IMG/VR virus record: IMGVR_UViG_3300035698_007281 | Coordinates: 1 to 64,000 of that record | DNA length: 64,000 nucleotides | Origin: a virus | Direction: 5' to 3' (one strand) | Shown: piece by piece, positions 33,573-41,105 of the stretch | Layout of the letters: each line of letters opens with the position of its first letter | Numbering within the stretch: position 1 is the first letter of the stretch | Program-made: the position numbers and the translations under genes | Notes under the pieces: generated by a model | The model's input: the letters and a program-made list of their open reading frames with translations, nothing else | Databases searched by the model: none | What the model was told of the DNA's origin: nothing

Positions 33573-34035
33573 CTTTCCTGTCCACGGTATCCTCGGCCCC
33601 AGTCATTTCCTTCTGGACCACTTCACCGAAGTAATTTCGCGTGTAGAGTTCGACTTCGAGTTTGAGCATACTCCGGCGATGCTCGTAAGAGTTGGCGACC
33701 ACGGCGGCCCGGTCAGCGTCCCGGTCGGCGTCGATGGACTTCTCGGCCGCCGTGCTGACCCGTTCGTCACAGGTTACCGCCGCGCCGACGGCCGCCTCGG
33801 TCGTCTTCTCCAGACCGAATTTCTCGGGGTTCCGCCTGACCTCGGTGGCCGTGGCGGCCCGGATCTCCTCCAAACGGATCTTGGCCCGTTTGGATCCGGC
33901 CTTGAGTTCGGCCGTGAGTTCCCCGGCTCTGGCGGCTAGGTCCGGTTGCCACTTGGCGTCCTCATGGAGACCAGTGGGATGGATCATCAACTTCTTCCGG
34001 AGGTCGGCGTATTCTTCTTGGGATTCCGTGTTCAT
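33478..34035 (-). CDS. Helical protein upstream of the recombinase, unknown
   Basis: 185 residues, helical and charged (ARAGELTAELKAGSKRAKIR; YEHRRSMLKLEVELYTRNYF), ending in a basic Arg run (SKRRRRRRETQ). It overlaps the recombinase start by up to 95 bases and its own ATG overlaps the previous stop (ATGA). Position suggests a recombination accessory protein such as a mediator, but no family is recognised. Confidence 0.55.
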   Translation of the reverse strand: MNTESQEEYADLRKKLMIHPTGLHEDAKWQPDLAARAGELTAELKAGSKRAKIRLEEIRAATATEVRRNPEKFGLEKTTEAAVGAAVTCDERVSTAAEKSIDADRDADRAAVVANSYEHRRSMLKLEVELYTRNYFGEVVQKEMTGAEDTVDRKDGDQHNERPNESKRRRRRRETQTETAPPTAE

Positions 34036-34319
34036 GGCATCATCGGCTTTTCGGCCGGTCCTTTTTTGCCCTCGGCGACGGAACCTTGGTCGAAGTCCGG
34101 GGTGGGCATCACGGGTTCTGCGTTGGTGATGCCAACCCGGCCGATGTCAAACCAACGACCATCCTCACACTTGCCGTTCTCACCCACCTGGGGTTGTAGT
34201 ACAACCTGGATGCAACCAAAGAGATCGAAGCTGATGGATGTCACCACACCAACGACTCCAGTCACTTTGTCCCGGCCCAACATGCCGAGAACCTTCAGGT
34301 GTTTTTTCATTGCTTTCAT
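34032..34319 (-). CDS. Small conserved phage protein, unknown role
   Basis: 95 residues. VLGMLGRDKVTGVVGVVTSI then SFDLFGCIQVVLQPQ and DGRWFDIGRV match a widespread small phage protein pattern (L-G-x-x-V-x-D-x-V-T-G-x-x-G-V-V ... D-L-x-G-C-I-Q ... W-F/Y-D). Its function is not known to me. The C-terminus is Pro/Glu-rich. Strong AAAGGAA RBS. Confidence 0.65.
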   Translation of the reverse strand: MKAMKKHLKVLGMLGRDKVTGVVGVVTSISFDLFGCIQVVLQPQVGENGKCEDGRWFDIGRVGITNAEPVMPTPDFDQGSVAEGKKGPAEKPMMP

Positions 34320-34371
34320 GGGGTGTTCCTTTCCGAACGATGTTTGTACTTGGTGAACGGTTCAACGGAGG

Positions 34372-35754
34372 TTAGTACGGCATCTCCTCATCGTCGTCCT
34401 TGCCCTTGCCCCGGCCGTTGTCGTCCTTGGCCCGGCGTCCCGCCCGACGGCGGCGAATCTCGGCGACCTCGTCGTCCTCGTCGTCTTTGGTATCGTCCCG
34501 GCTCCGGCGGCGGGGTTCGTCGTCCTTCTTGGGATCGTCGTCCGAATCCCGGCGGCTCCGGCGTCTCGGCTCCTCGGCGGGAGGATCATCGTCGGGATCC
34601 CGACGGCTCCGGCGGCGGGGTTCTTCCTTGGGGTCATCGCCATCATCCCGGTCCCGTTTGGGATTGGTGTTATCAAAGTGGTCGCCCACCTCGTCCTTGA
34701 CACCCTCCCGGCGGCGGGGTTCCTCGGCCGGAGGATCATCGTCGTCCCGGCTTCGGGACCGGCTCCGGCGGCGTGTGTCGTCGCCCTCGTCGGCCTCGTC
34801 CCGGCCCCGGCGGCTGGACCGGCTACGGCGGCGGGGTTCTTCCTCGTCGTCTCGGTTCCGGCGGCGTGTGTCGTCGCCCTCGTCGTCATCGTCGGCCTCG
34901 GTCATCGTACCCATCGCGGCCCTGATGGTGTCGTAGTCCTCGAACTGGAGGACATCGTAGTAATGAGGGACGGCGTCCATCCACTCATCCGGGACCGGGT
35001 CTCTGTCGGTCAGCCCGTAGCCGGAGTACTCGATCTCGTGCCACTCCTTCCCCTCCCGCTCGAACTCGAAGATATACCCATCATCGGGGTCCAGAGGATC
35101 TTTGCCCTTGCGGTCACCCGAAGGTTTGATGAACTTCACCAGACCCTTGTCGTGGATCGTGGGGGCCATCAGGAAGACTTTGACGCCCTCGTCCTCGGTG
35201 TCCCTGTCGGTGGCGTCAACGACCCAGGTCAGGAACTTGACGGGTCCCGGTTCGTTCCATTTGCCGGAGGAAGCGCGGTACTTGCGCAACTCCTGCCACA
35301 TCTGGTTCCGGACCTTCTCCCCCACCTTGTCCTTCTTCTTCTTGTAGACCGACAGGAGTTTCTCGTGGTGTTCGCACATCGGACACCGGCCGTCCTCGAT
35401 CTTCGGCGGAATGGGGAGTTGCTGCTTGGCCAGATACGCCCGCATCTCCTTCGGGCATAGGAAGGCGTCTCCGTTGCCTCCCACATCACGGTGGCCGTAG
35501 AGGCCCAGGCCGACGAGGTTGGGATCATCGGGATGCGGTTCCAGGACGTGGATGGAATGGAGTTTGGCGGCCCCGTCCTTCCCGGATGCGGTTTGGTACA
35601 TTGTGATCCCGGCCTTGGTCAACTCGGCTTCCGATTTCAGGAAACCGGCGCGGTCGTCGAACGTCCCTTTGTCGTCTCGGTTCCGTGTGACATTCTCGGC
35701 GCGTTCTCCTGCGCCTCGGCCTCGGCTTCGTCTGCTGTTTCGGTCTAGTGCCAT
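34372..35754 (-). CDS. Single-stranded DNA-binding protein candidate with very long charged tail
   Basis: 460 residues. The N-terminal 290 have a zinc-type GRCPMCEHHEKLL followed by a Lys-rich helix (VYKKKKDKVGEKVRNQMWQE) and beta segments (PVKFLTWVVDATDR; DGYIFEFEREGKEWHEIEYS), as in gp32-like phage SSBs. From about residue 290 it is pure Asp/Glu/Arg/Ser repeats (EEPRRRSRRDPDDDPPA and variants), ending in the acidic tip DDDEEMPY. Acidic C-terminal tips of SSBs recruit partners. ATG 35754 is preferred over 35760 by AGGAG spacing. It lies beside clamp-loader and recombination genes. Confidence 0.65.
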   Translation of the reverse strand: MALDRNSRRSRGRGAGERAENVTRNRDDKGTFDDRAGFLKSEAELTKAGITMYQTASGKDGAAKLHSIHVLEPHPDDPNLVGLGLYGHRDVGGNGDAFLCPKEMRAYLAKQQLPIPPKIEDGRCPMCEHHEKLLSVYKKKKDKVGEKVRNQMWQELRKYRASSGKWNEPGPVKFLTWVVDATDRDTEDEGVKVFLMAPTIHDKGLVKFIKPSGDRKGKDPLDPDDGYIFEFEREGKEWHEIEYSGYGLTDRDPVPDEWMDAVPHYYDVLQFEDYDTIRAAMGTMTEADDDDEGDDTRRRNRDDEEEPRRRSRSSRRGRDEADEGDDTRRRSRSRSRDDDDPPAEEPRRREGVKDEVGDHFDNTNPKRDRDDGDDPKEEPRRRSRRDPDDDPPAEEPRRRSRRDSDDDPKKDDEPRRRSRDDTKDDEDDEVAEIRRRRAGRRAKDDNGRGKGKDDDEEMPY

Positions 35755-35788
35755 CTTCATCTGCTCCTTGGTTTGGGTTCCGTGTTGG

Positions 35789-36721
35789 TTAGCGGTTGTA
35801 CGCGGTGAACATCATCGCCAGGAGTTTCGGTTCCCCGGCGTCATACGTGTTTTCCGACAGATCCAAGATCATGTCGGCGAACTTCCCGCCCTCGGCGTCC
35901 GACTTGGATCTCTTCAGGCATCCGGCGAAGTATCCCATGAGGCATCTCCGGACCCGTTCCGGATCGTGGTCTTCTAACGCATTATAGATCTTCACAAGAC
36001 CATTCCACGATTTTGTTCGTTCAACCATCTTCCGGCACAACTCAATCATCTCCGAAGCGCCGTTGAGATGCCTTTTGACGATGTTGAGGGCGTCCAATGG
36101 TTCCATCCCGATGGTCTGTTCCAGGAGGACCAACGCTTGGCGTGGGCATCCCTCACAGGCCCGGACGATAGCGGCGATCACATCATCCCCAGGGTCAGGG
36201 ATCCTATCGGAGTCCTGGACCAGTACATCGTCGATCAGGTCGAAGAGATCGTCCTTCTTCAGGGGTGCGACTTCAACTAATTCGGCCCGGCCTCGGATGG
36301 TGGGTTTGAGTTTCTTGGGTTCGGTCGAACACAGGAAATAGTAACAGTGGGGCGGGATGTCCTCCAGGGTCTTCAGGAGACAGTTCTGCGCCTCGCTTGT
36401 CAACATGTGCGCCTCGTCCAAGAGGACCACCCGGTTCCCTCCTCCGAGGGGAGTGTGTCGGGCGAACTTGTCCAACTCTCTGGCGGTGGCCACTCCACGT
36501 TCATTGGCGGCGTTGATCTCGATGATGTTGGACGGGTCGTTGGTTAGAGACAGTCCCATGATACGGGCGAGGGTGGTCTTCCCACATCCGGAGGCCCCGT
36601 AGAAGAGGTAGACGTGGGCGCGGTTGTCTGGGTTGTCCAGGGCGCGTTGGAGTTGGGCCTTGGCGGCCTTGTTCCCGAAGACCTTGTTGAGAGTGGTGGG
36701 CCTCACATCCTGATAGAGCAT
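35789..36721 (-). CDS. Clamp loader AAA+ ATPase (DnaX/RFC-like)
   Basis: 310 residues. VYLFYGASGCGKTTLARIMG (Walker A, 42-49), NRVVLLDEAHMLTSEAQNCL (Walker B), then LLKTLEDIPPHCYYFLCSTE (sensor 1), and a collar-like C-terminal helical domain. The S-R-C box found in DnaX/RFC is changed to GRAELVE. It would load the DnaN-like clamp encoded at 48251-49294. ATG 36721 has AAAGGA; further upstream codons lack a suitable RBS. Confidence 0.85.
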   Translation of the reverse strand: MLYQDVRPTTLNKVFGNKAAKAQLQRALDNPDNRAHVYLFYGASGCGKTTLARIMGLSLTNDPSNIIEINAANERGVATARELDKFARHTPLGGGNRVVLLDEAHMLTSEAQNCLLKTLEDIPPHCYYFLCSTEPKKLKPTIRGRAELVEVAPLKKDDLFDLIDDVLVQDSDRIPDPGDDVIAAIVRACEGCPRQALVLLEQTIGMEPLDALNIVKRHLNGASEMIELCRKMVERTKSWNGLVKIYNALEDHDPERVRRCLMGYFAGCLKRSKSDAEGGKFADMILDLSENTYDAGEPKLLAMMFTAYNR

Positions 36722-36737
36722 AGAGTATTTTTCCTTT

Positions 36738-37286
36738 TTAGAAGTCGTCGTCGTAGTCAGGCTGGACGACTTCGCCTTCCAGTATATCCCCACCGCTGGG
36801 GGTAGCCACTGTTTTTCCTGGAAGGCCTGGGAGACCCCCGGATCCATCTGGCGCGGGCATCACAGGGAAGACCACCTGGACCTGACCACTACCTCCCCCG
36901 GAGTCCTGTTGGGCCTGGGCCAATTGCGCCTCGATTTCCTTCAACCGGATCTCCTTCTCGTCGGGGGACATCTCGTCGGGGATCAGTTTTTTGAAGACCG
37001 GGTTGAAGATGTAGCGGAGGTACATGTCGAGGCGCTCGTTGTTTGGTTCCCTCAGGAGGGCGGCCAGACCGGCGGCGAAGTCGGCCCCACCTTCATCGGC
37101 CTGGAGGGCGATGGCCCTGACGATCTCGGCGGCGTAGGCCTTCCGAGAACCCTCTCGGGCATTGGTGGGAGGCCCCTTCTCGGACCCCGGCCGATGGTCC
37201 GGGAACTCCCTGTAATGCACACCCAGGGTGGCCGGACCATTGGCCAAGAATCCACACTCCAGACAGTTGAAGTTTCGCTTCTTCAT
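36738..37286 (-). CDS. Zinc-finger-bearing protein, unknown
   Basis: 182 residues. A C2H2-like N-terminus (FNCLECGFLANGPATLGVHY followed by REFPDHR) resembles a single zinc finger. A helical middle (LDMYLRYIFNPVFKKLIPDE) and a Gly/Pro-rich acidic tail ending DYDDDF follow. ATG 37286 overlaps the DUF932 stop as ATGA. It lies between DUF932 and the clamp loader. No family recognised. Confidence 0.55.
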   Translation of the reverse strand: MKKRNFNCLECGFLANGPATLGVHYREFPDHRPGSEKGPPTNAREGSRKAYAAEIVRAIALQADEGGADFAAGLAALLREPNNERLDMYLRYIFNPVFKKLIPDEMSPDEKEIRLKEIEAQLAQAQQDSGGGSGQVQVVFPVMPAPDGSGGLPGLPGKTVATPSGGDILEGEVVQPDYDDDF

Positions 37287-38263
37287 CGGGCCTTCACCAT
37301 TTCCTTGGCGGCCCGGAAGGCGGTGGCCCGGAGTTTCGCACCGGACCCGAACCACGAATACGACAGGCGCTTGCCCGGATCCCGCCCGGCGAATTTGACG
37401 TGATCGACGTATTCGGTGGCGGCATTGTAGGCGGCCCAGAGAGTTCCTCGGGTTCCGTCCAGGGCGTTCCCCTTGCCGGTCTCGAAGAGTTCACCCATCT
37501 TGGCGCGGACGTTGGCCTTCGACTTGTAGGTGGCCTGTTTCTCCGGATCGTCTGGGATGATCTTCTCGAAGTACTCGGCGGCCGTGGAGGTGGTCAGGCC
37601 GAAGTCCCGCATCATCGAGTAACAACCTCCGGTAGTCTGGAAGGCCTTGGTGGCAATCCCCAGGATCTCGGCGGCGTTGGAGAACTGCCACGCGGTGTTC
37701 CCGGTGTGCCAGACACAGGCCTTGACACCGGCCGTCTGTACGGCGATGTTCAGGGTGTTCTGGCAGACGATCCGGATCGGGGTGAAGAAGATCCGGGCGG
37801 CCTCGGTCCCGTCGTGACAGTTGGAGATGGCGAGGTACTGCGCCACGCGGTCCTGGGACGTCACCTCGATCTCCCCAGGGAGTTTGGCCAGAATCCACAC
37901 CCGGCGGCCGTTGTGAAGGACACCGCCGGCGTGGTAGATGGCCTTCGACTCCCCGACGATCTTGTCCATCACGTCGAAGAGTTCGGAGGTCTGGATCGGG
38001 ACGTACTTTCCCTTGACCAACCCCAAGACGTTCTCACCGGTCGGCTTGTCGGTTCGCACCACGGCCCACCAGTTGGGGACCGGGATGGCGGCGTCACCCA
38101 GGCGGACCTGTTGTTTCTCGACCTCGAAACCCAGACCGGCGTTCTCGGCCAGGAACTCTCGGGTCATGGCCCCGTCGTGGGCTTGGCCCATTCCATGCCA
38201 AGGTGGGTTCCCTGAGTAAGCGATACTGGCGCGGCCGTTGATGACTTCGATCTCGTCTGACAT
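37283..38263 (-). CDS. DUF932 family protein
   Basis: 326 residues. PPWHGMGQAHDGAMTREFLA, KYVPIQTSELFDVMDKIVGE, RVWILAKLPGEIEVTSQDRV, and IRIVCQNTLNIAVQ match the phage/plasmid DUF932 family (W-H-G-x-G ... Y-x-x-x-Q-x-x-E-x-F ... R-V-V-C-x-N-T). Its biochemical function is unknown. It is often found near replication genes in phages and plasmids. First gene of the long replication operon, with AAGGAG RBS and promoter at 38298-38326. Confidence 0.85.
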   Translation of the reverse strand: MSDEIEVINGRASIAYSGNPPWHGMGQAHDGAMTREFLAENAGLGFEVEKQQVRLGDAAIPVPNWWAVVRTDKPTGENVLGLVKGKYVPIQTSELFDVMDKIVGESKAIYHAGGVLHNGRRVWILAKLPGEIEVTSQDRVAQYLAISNCHDGTEAARIFFTPIRIVCQNTLNIAVQTAGVKACVWHTGNTAWQFSNAAEILGIATKAFQTTGGCYSMMRDFGLTTSTAAEYFEKIIPDDPEKQATYKSKANVRAKMGELFETGKGNALDGTRGTLWAAYNAATEYVDHVKFAGRDPGKRLSYSWFGSGAKLRATAFRAAKEMVKAR

Positions 38264-38297
38264 TTTGTGTTCTCCTTGTGGGTTCGTGTTGCTTTAG

Positions 38298-38326
38298 TTT
38301 ATCTTCCAGGGTAGGGATCAGGTGAA
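38298..38326 (-). promoter_or_regulatory. Degenerate promoter cassette before the replication operon
   Basis: TTCACC (38326-38321), 17-bp spacer, GATAAA (38303-38298), then a leader with AAAGCAACACGAACCC resembling that of the other cassettes. Weaker match; the -35 overlaps the end of the upstream gene. It would drive the operon that runs to 19.2 kb. Confidence 0.5.
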
Positions 38327-38764
38327 GGTAATACCGATTTTTTTTGCGGCGGCCTCGTATCGCTTCCGAAGGCTGGCCCAGTTTTCGGCCAGGGGGCTTC
38401 GGTGGTAGTTGACCCACAAGTCGGCGGCCTTCACGGCCATGGCGTCCGGGTCGCCCATCAGGCGGTCGATGTAATCCAGGTAGATCTCCCCCTCTCGGCG
38501 AGACAGGTGATCCACCACCCGGCGGACATCGGGGCCGAGGGCGGCTTCCACATCGTCCAGGGTGGCCCCGGTGTCCTCGACCGTGTCGTGGACCAGGGCG
38601 GCCTGTTCCTGGAGTTCGTTGGGGTCTGCCAGGGCCATCAGAACTTTGAGGGGGTGGAGGATCTCTGGTAGTCCGGCTTTGTCCTTCCGGCCCCGGTGAG
38701 CCTCGGTGGCGAAGGCCAGGGCGGCGTCCAGGTGGGTCGGCCTCGGGAGGTCTTCGTATTTCAT
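38318..38764 (-). CDS. HD-domain hydrolase, SpoT/Mesh1-like
   Basis: 148 residues. LAFATEAHRGRKDKAGLPEI then LHPLKVLMAL, and EQAALVHDTVEDTGATLDDV carry the H...HD...D pattern of (p)ppGpp hydrolase-type HD domains (H-x-G-x-x-R-K-x ... P-x-x-x-H-P-x-x-V ... H-D-x-V-E-D-T). No synthetase or TGS domain. It could lower alarmone or act on another nucleotide. GAGGAA precedes ATG 38764, whose first bases overlap the upstream stop (ATGA). Confidence 0.75.
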   Translation of the reverse strand: MKYEDLPRPTHLDAALAFATEAHRGRKDKAGLPEILHPLKVLMALADPNELQEQAALVHDTVEDTGATLDDVEAALGPDVRRVVDHLSRREGEIYLDYIDRLMGDPDAMAVKAADLWVNYHRSPLAENWASLRKRYEAAAKKIGITFT

Positions 38765-38925
38765 GGTGAGTTCCTCAGGTCTCGGACCGCGCTCCAAATG
38801 AGGGCGACTCCGGCGATGATCATGGTCAGGAGGATGTGTTCGTTCTTCATCACCTCCTCGTGGGTGGAGGCGATAATCACGCCCCCACCCAGGAGAAGGA
38901 GAATCACTCTGGCGGTCCGGTTCAT
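38761..38925 (-). CDS. Small two-helix membrane protein
   Basis: 54 residues with two hydrophobic segments (ARVILLLLGGGVIIAS and HILLTMIIAGVALIWSAV) separated by a charged loop. ATG 38925 lies two bases from the previous stop and its TGA overlaps the HD-gene ATG. Holin-like topology, but position in an early operon argues for another role. Unknown. Confidence 0.6.
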   Translation of the reverse strand: MNRTARVILLLLGGGVIIASTHEEVMKNEHILLTMIIAGVALIWSAVRDLRNSP

Positions 38926-38926
38926 G

Positions 38927-39115
38927 TCACTTCGCCTTTCCGGCCTGGACGTTCAGGGCGGCGGCCAGGGCCTTGGCCTCGGCGGCGTCCAGGTAGTCCA
39001 CGGCCACTTCGGTGTCGGGACTGTCGTCGCGGTAGTGGCGAGTGACGGACAGGCGGATTCCCAGGCCCAGTTCGTTCCGGGTTTCGATGGTGTGGTAGGC
39101 GAGGCGGATTTTCAT
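38927..39115 (-). CDS. Small protein, unknown
   Basis: 62 residues, one beta sheet (KIRLAYHTIETRNELGLGIR) and an alanine-rich helix (YLDAAEAKALAAALNVQAGK). AAGGAG RBS region precedes ATG 39115. Part of the 39393-38318 operon. No family recognised. Confidence 0.55.
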   Translation of the reverse strand: MKIRLAYHTIETRNELGLGIRLSVTRHYRDDSPDTEVAVDYLDAAEAKALAAALNVQAGKAK

Positions 39116-39153
39116 GGTGGTCTCCTTGCAGCGGGTTAGGGGTTGGGGGTTGG

Positions 39154-39393
39154 TTACTCCGACGCCTTCTCGTCCCGGATCTCCTGGGCGGCCTGGATCA
39201 ACTTCCGGCCGATCAGTTCAGCATCGTCCACCGACAGGGCCGAGACGGATTCGATGCTTCCGGCGGTCAGCGCCAACAACTGGACGGTGAGGCCTTCGCC
39301 GAGAACGTCGGCTTCGGTGTAGCGGGAAACCTCGATGGCGTCGGAGTCATCCAGGCCTAGTCTGATCAGGGTCTTTTTCGTTCGGGTCTTCAT
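39154..39393 (-). CDS. Small early-type protein, unknown
   Basis: 79 residues (RTKKTLIRLGLDDSDAIEVS; SVDDAELIGRKLIQAAQEIR). ATG 39393 has AAGGAA eight bases upstream. An in-frame GTG at 39435, the predicted first transcribed base of the promoter at 39443-39471, could give a 93-residue leaderless form. No family recognised. Confidence 0.6.
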   Translation of the reverse strand: MKTRTKKTLIRLGLDDSDAIEVSRYTEADVLGEGLTVQLLALTAGSIESVSALSVDDAELIGRKLIQAAQEIRDEKASE

Positions 39394-39442
39394 GGTCTCG
39401 GTTCCTTGGTTGGGGGTTCGTGTTGTTTGCTTCACTGAACAC

Positions 39443-39471
39443 AGTATCGGTCAGGCCCAACCATTTGTCAA
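39443..39471 (-). promoter_or_regulatory. Sigma70 promoter cassette
   Basis: TTGACA (39471-39466), 17-bp spacer, GATACT (39448-39443), leader with GTGAAGCAAACAACACGAAC. The upstream T-rich block overlaps the end of the 39468-39848 gene. Confidence 0.8.
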
Positions 39472-39848
39472 GAGGAAAAACAAAATAATTTCGAGGCCTC
39501 CAGAATGGAGTCGATCCGTTGGGCCAAGTAGGACCGGCCGTTTGGGAGAAGTTCTTCCCGGAGGATGGCCAGGGTCTCCGGGTCACCGTGGGCCATTCGG
39601 TCACAACGCTCCTTGGCCCAGGCGTCGGAGTCGGCGGCGATGACCAGGGCGTTGGCCTTGGACCGGTACTGGATCGCCTCGGCCAAGGAGGCCACGCTGG
39701 GGGCCTCTGGGGACTCTCCGTTGAGGGTGGCGGCCGCCTGGGCCATTTGGAGGACTTCGGCGATCTGGGGGCCGTTCAGGCCCAGTTCCTTGGCGGCGTG
39801 GGCCAGGAGTCTCTGGCCCATGATGTCGAGGTTGTCGGGGGTGATCAT
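39468..39848 (-). CDS. Protein of unknown function
   Basis: 126 residues, largely helical (MGQRLLAHAAKELGLNGPQI; RSYLAQRIDSILEASKLF). ATG 39848 follows the previous stop closely, with GGGGGTG upstream; a GTG at 39854 is the alternative. The last gene of the 40707-39468 unit; its 3' end overlaps the next promoter. No family recognised. Confidence 0.55.
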   Translation of the reverse strand: MITPDNLDIMGQRLLAHAAKELGLNGPQIAEVLQMAQAAATLNGESPEAPSVASLAEAIQYRSKANALVIAADSDAWAKERCDRMAHGDPETLAILREELLPNGRSYLAQRIDSILEASKLFCFSS

Positions 39849-39850
39849 GT

Positions 39851-40159
39851 TCACACCCCCCAGGCCGAGACGGCCCAGGACGAGTCCGCTTCCAGGTTCA
39901 CGCCCATGGCCTTGATCTTCTCGACGGCGGCCTGGAGGTTGGCTTGGAGGGGGGTGGAGTAGTTACCCGACTCCCCGGCCAGGATCGAGGAACCGATGGT
40001 CACACACACGGCCCATTCGTAGATGCCTTCCCAGACCAGGATGGGGTGGTCGTATTCGGCCTCGGTGATCCTGGGTGGGTCTTCGTCCGGGAACAACTCG
40101 ACTACGGCGTCCCGGAGGATGATGAGGGCTTTGATCTTCTTGACGTTGTCGGTGATCAT
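39851..40159 (-). CDS. Protein of unknown function
   Basis: 102 residues (NVKKIKALIILRDAVVELFP; EGIYEWAVCVTIGSSILAGE). AAAGGGA precedes ATG 40159. No signal peptide or motif seen. Third gene of its operon. Confidence 0.55.
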   Translation of the reverse strand: MITDNVKKIKALIILRDAVVELFPDEDPPRITEAEYDHPILVWEGIYEWAVCVTIGSSILAGESGNYSTPLQANLQAAVEKIKAMGVNLEADSSWAVSAWGV

Positions 40160-40174
40160 GGTGTGTCCCTTTCG

Positions 40175-40411
40175 TTACCGGTAGGAGGGGTCGTCGTAGT
40201 ACAGATCCGTGATGTTGTTGCAGCGGTCCCAGGTGATCCCGTGGTTGGTGACCTGTCCGCCTCTGGCGAGGCCGCCCCGGCGGGGGGTCCATCCCTGGGC
40301 TTCCTTCAGTTCGATGTAGGCGTCCTTGGCGTCTACCATCGTGACCTCTTCCGGGCCGATGCCCTTGGCCTTCAGTTTCTCACAGACCATCGTGTTCGTG
40401 ATGCGTTTCAT
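40175..40411 (-). CDS. Small protein, unknown
   Basis: 78 residues, helical N-terminus (MKRITNTMVCEKLKAKGIGP) and a basic, Gly-rich C-terminal half. The RBS AAGGGA lies just after a GC-rich hairpin (40426-40450). No family recognised. Confidence 0.5.
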   Translation of the reverse strand: MKRITNTMVCEKLKAKGIGPEEVTMVDAKDAYIELKEAQGWTPRRGGLARGGQVTNHGITWDRCNNITDLYYDDPSYR

Positions 40412-40425
40412 GATTGTGTCCCTTC

Positions 40426-40450
40426 CCTCCCCCCCCCGGAGGGGGAGGGG
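40426..40450 (-). repeat. Intergenic GC-rich hairpin (reiterated element)
   Basis: Minus-strand CCCCTCCCCC, TCC loop, GGGGGGGGGAGG. Sits between the 80-residue and 78-residue genes, directly before the RBS. Same family as the elements at 18396 and 41067. Confidence 0.5.
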
Positions 40451-40464
40451 TTGGTGGTGGTTGG

Positions 40465-40707
40465 TTAGGCGGCGATTGCCTTAGCAAGATATTTGAAGTA
40501 GTGCATCACGTTCCCGTTCATGTAGTCGATCTTGACGATGGTCGTCTTGATCTTCTTCTGTTCGTTGGCGGGGGCGCTGATCATGGCGTCGATCAGGATG
40601 GCGACCGGCATGATGTTGAGGCCGGAGGGGCCTTCGATTTCCATCAGGGCCTCGGTGTCGATGTTCTTCTCGGCAACAAACGTTTTGATCCAGGTTTTGA
40701 AGTTCAT
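40465..40707 (-). CDS. Small early-type protein, possible dual start
   Basis: 80 residues from ATG 40707 (MNFKTWIKTFVAEKNIDTEA onward; AAAGG RBS). An in-frame ATG at 40758, which opens MSNTNTTKQSTQPKGLT, lies exactly where transcription should begin, six bases after the -10. That could give a 97-residue leaderless product. No family recognised. Confidence 0.6.
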   Translation of the reverse strand: MNFKTWIKTFVAEKNIDTEALMEIEGPSGLNIMPVAILIDAMISAPANEQKKIKTTIVKIDYMNGNVMHYFKYLAKAIAA

Positions 40708-40764
40708 GGTGAGGCCTTTCGGTTGGGTGCTTTGCTTGGTTGTGTTCGTGTTGCTCATGTAGGT

Positions 40765-40793
40765 ATAGTACACCACACCCAACCTTTTGTCAA
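40765..40793 (-). promoter_or_regulatory. Sigma70 promoter cassette, leaderless subclass
   Basis: TTGACA (40793-40788), 17-bp spacer, TACTAT (40770-40765), then ACCTAC and ATGAGC. The expected start of transcription is the A of that ATG. Confidence 0.75.
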
Positions 40794-40801
40794 GGGGAAA
40801 A

Positions 40802-41056
40802 TCAAAATAATTTCGCGGCCCATTTATCGAGGATCGAGCGTAGGGCGATTGACTGGTCGGCCTCGACCGACAGGCCGAAGATGTGGCCGGTTCGGGCGAC
40901 GTATTCGGTGGCGTCGGCCTGGAAAATCTGACCCCGGAACGCGAAGGCCAGGATCTCCCGATCCTCGACAATGGTGGCCACTGGATTTTTGATCTCGGAC
41001 CTCAGGGCCTCGACGGCGTCGGCCCCTGCCTTCAGTAGTTGTTCGGTCAGGTTCAT
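40802..41056 (-). CDS. Small protein, unknown
   Basis: 84 residues, amphipathic helix first (LTEQLLKAGADAVEALRSEI) then a beta part (REILAFAFRGQIFQADATEY). The RBS GGGGAGGAG is inside a GC-rich hairpin (41067-41093). No family recognised. Confidence 0.55.
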   Translation of the reverse strand: MNLTEQLLKAGADAVEALRSEIKNPVATIVEDREILAFAFRGQIFQADATEYVARTGHIFGLSVEADQSIALRSILDKWAAKLF

Positions 41057-41066
41057 CGGAGGGTCT

Positions 41067-41093
41067 CCTCCCCGCCCCCCGGAGGGGGAGGGG
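41067..41093 (-). repeat. Intergenic GC-rich hairpin sequestering an RBS
   Basis: Minus-strand CCCCTCCCCC, TCC loop, GGGGGGCGGGGAGG. The 3' arm includes the Shine-Dalgarno of the 41056 gene. Nearly identical to the element at 18396-18422. Confidence 0.5.
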
Positions 41094-41105
41094 TTGGCTT
41101 GGGGT

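Noticed and set aside
38761-38925. Holin
   Set aside because: Two-helix topology fits, but the gene lies in an early operon with an HD hydrolase and small unknown proteins, far from late genes.
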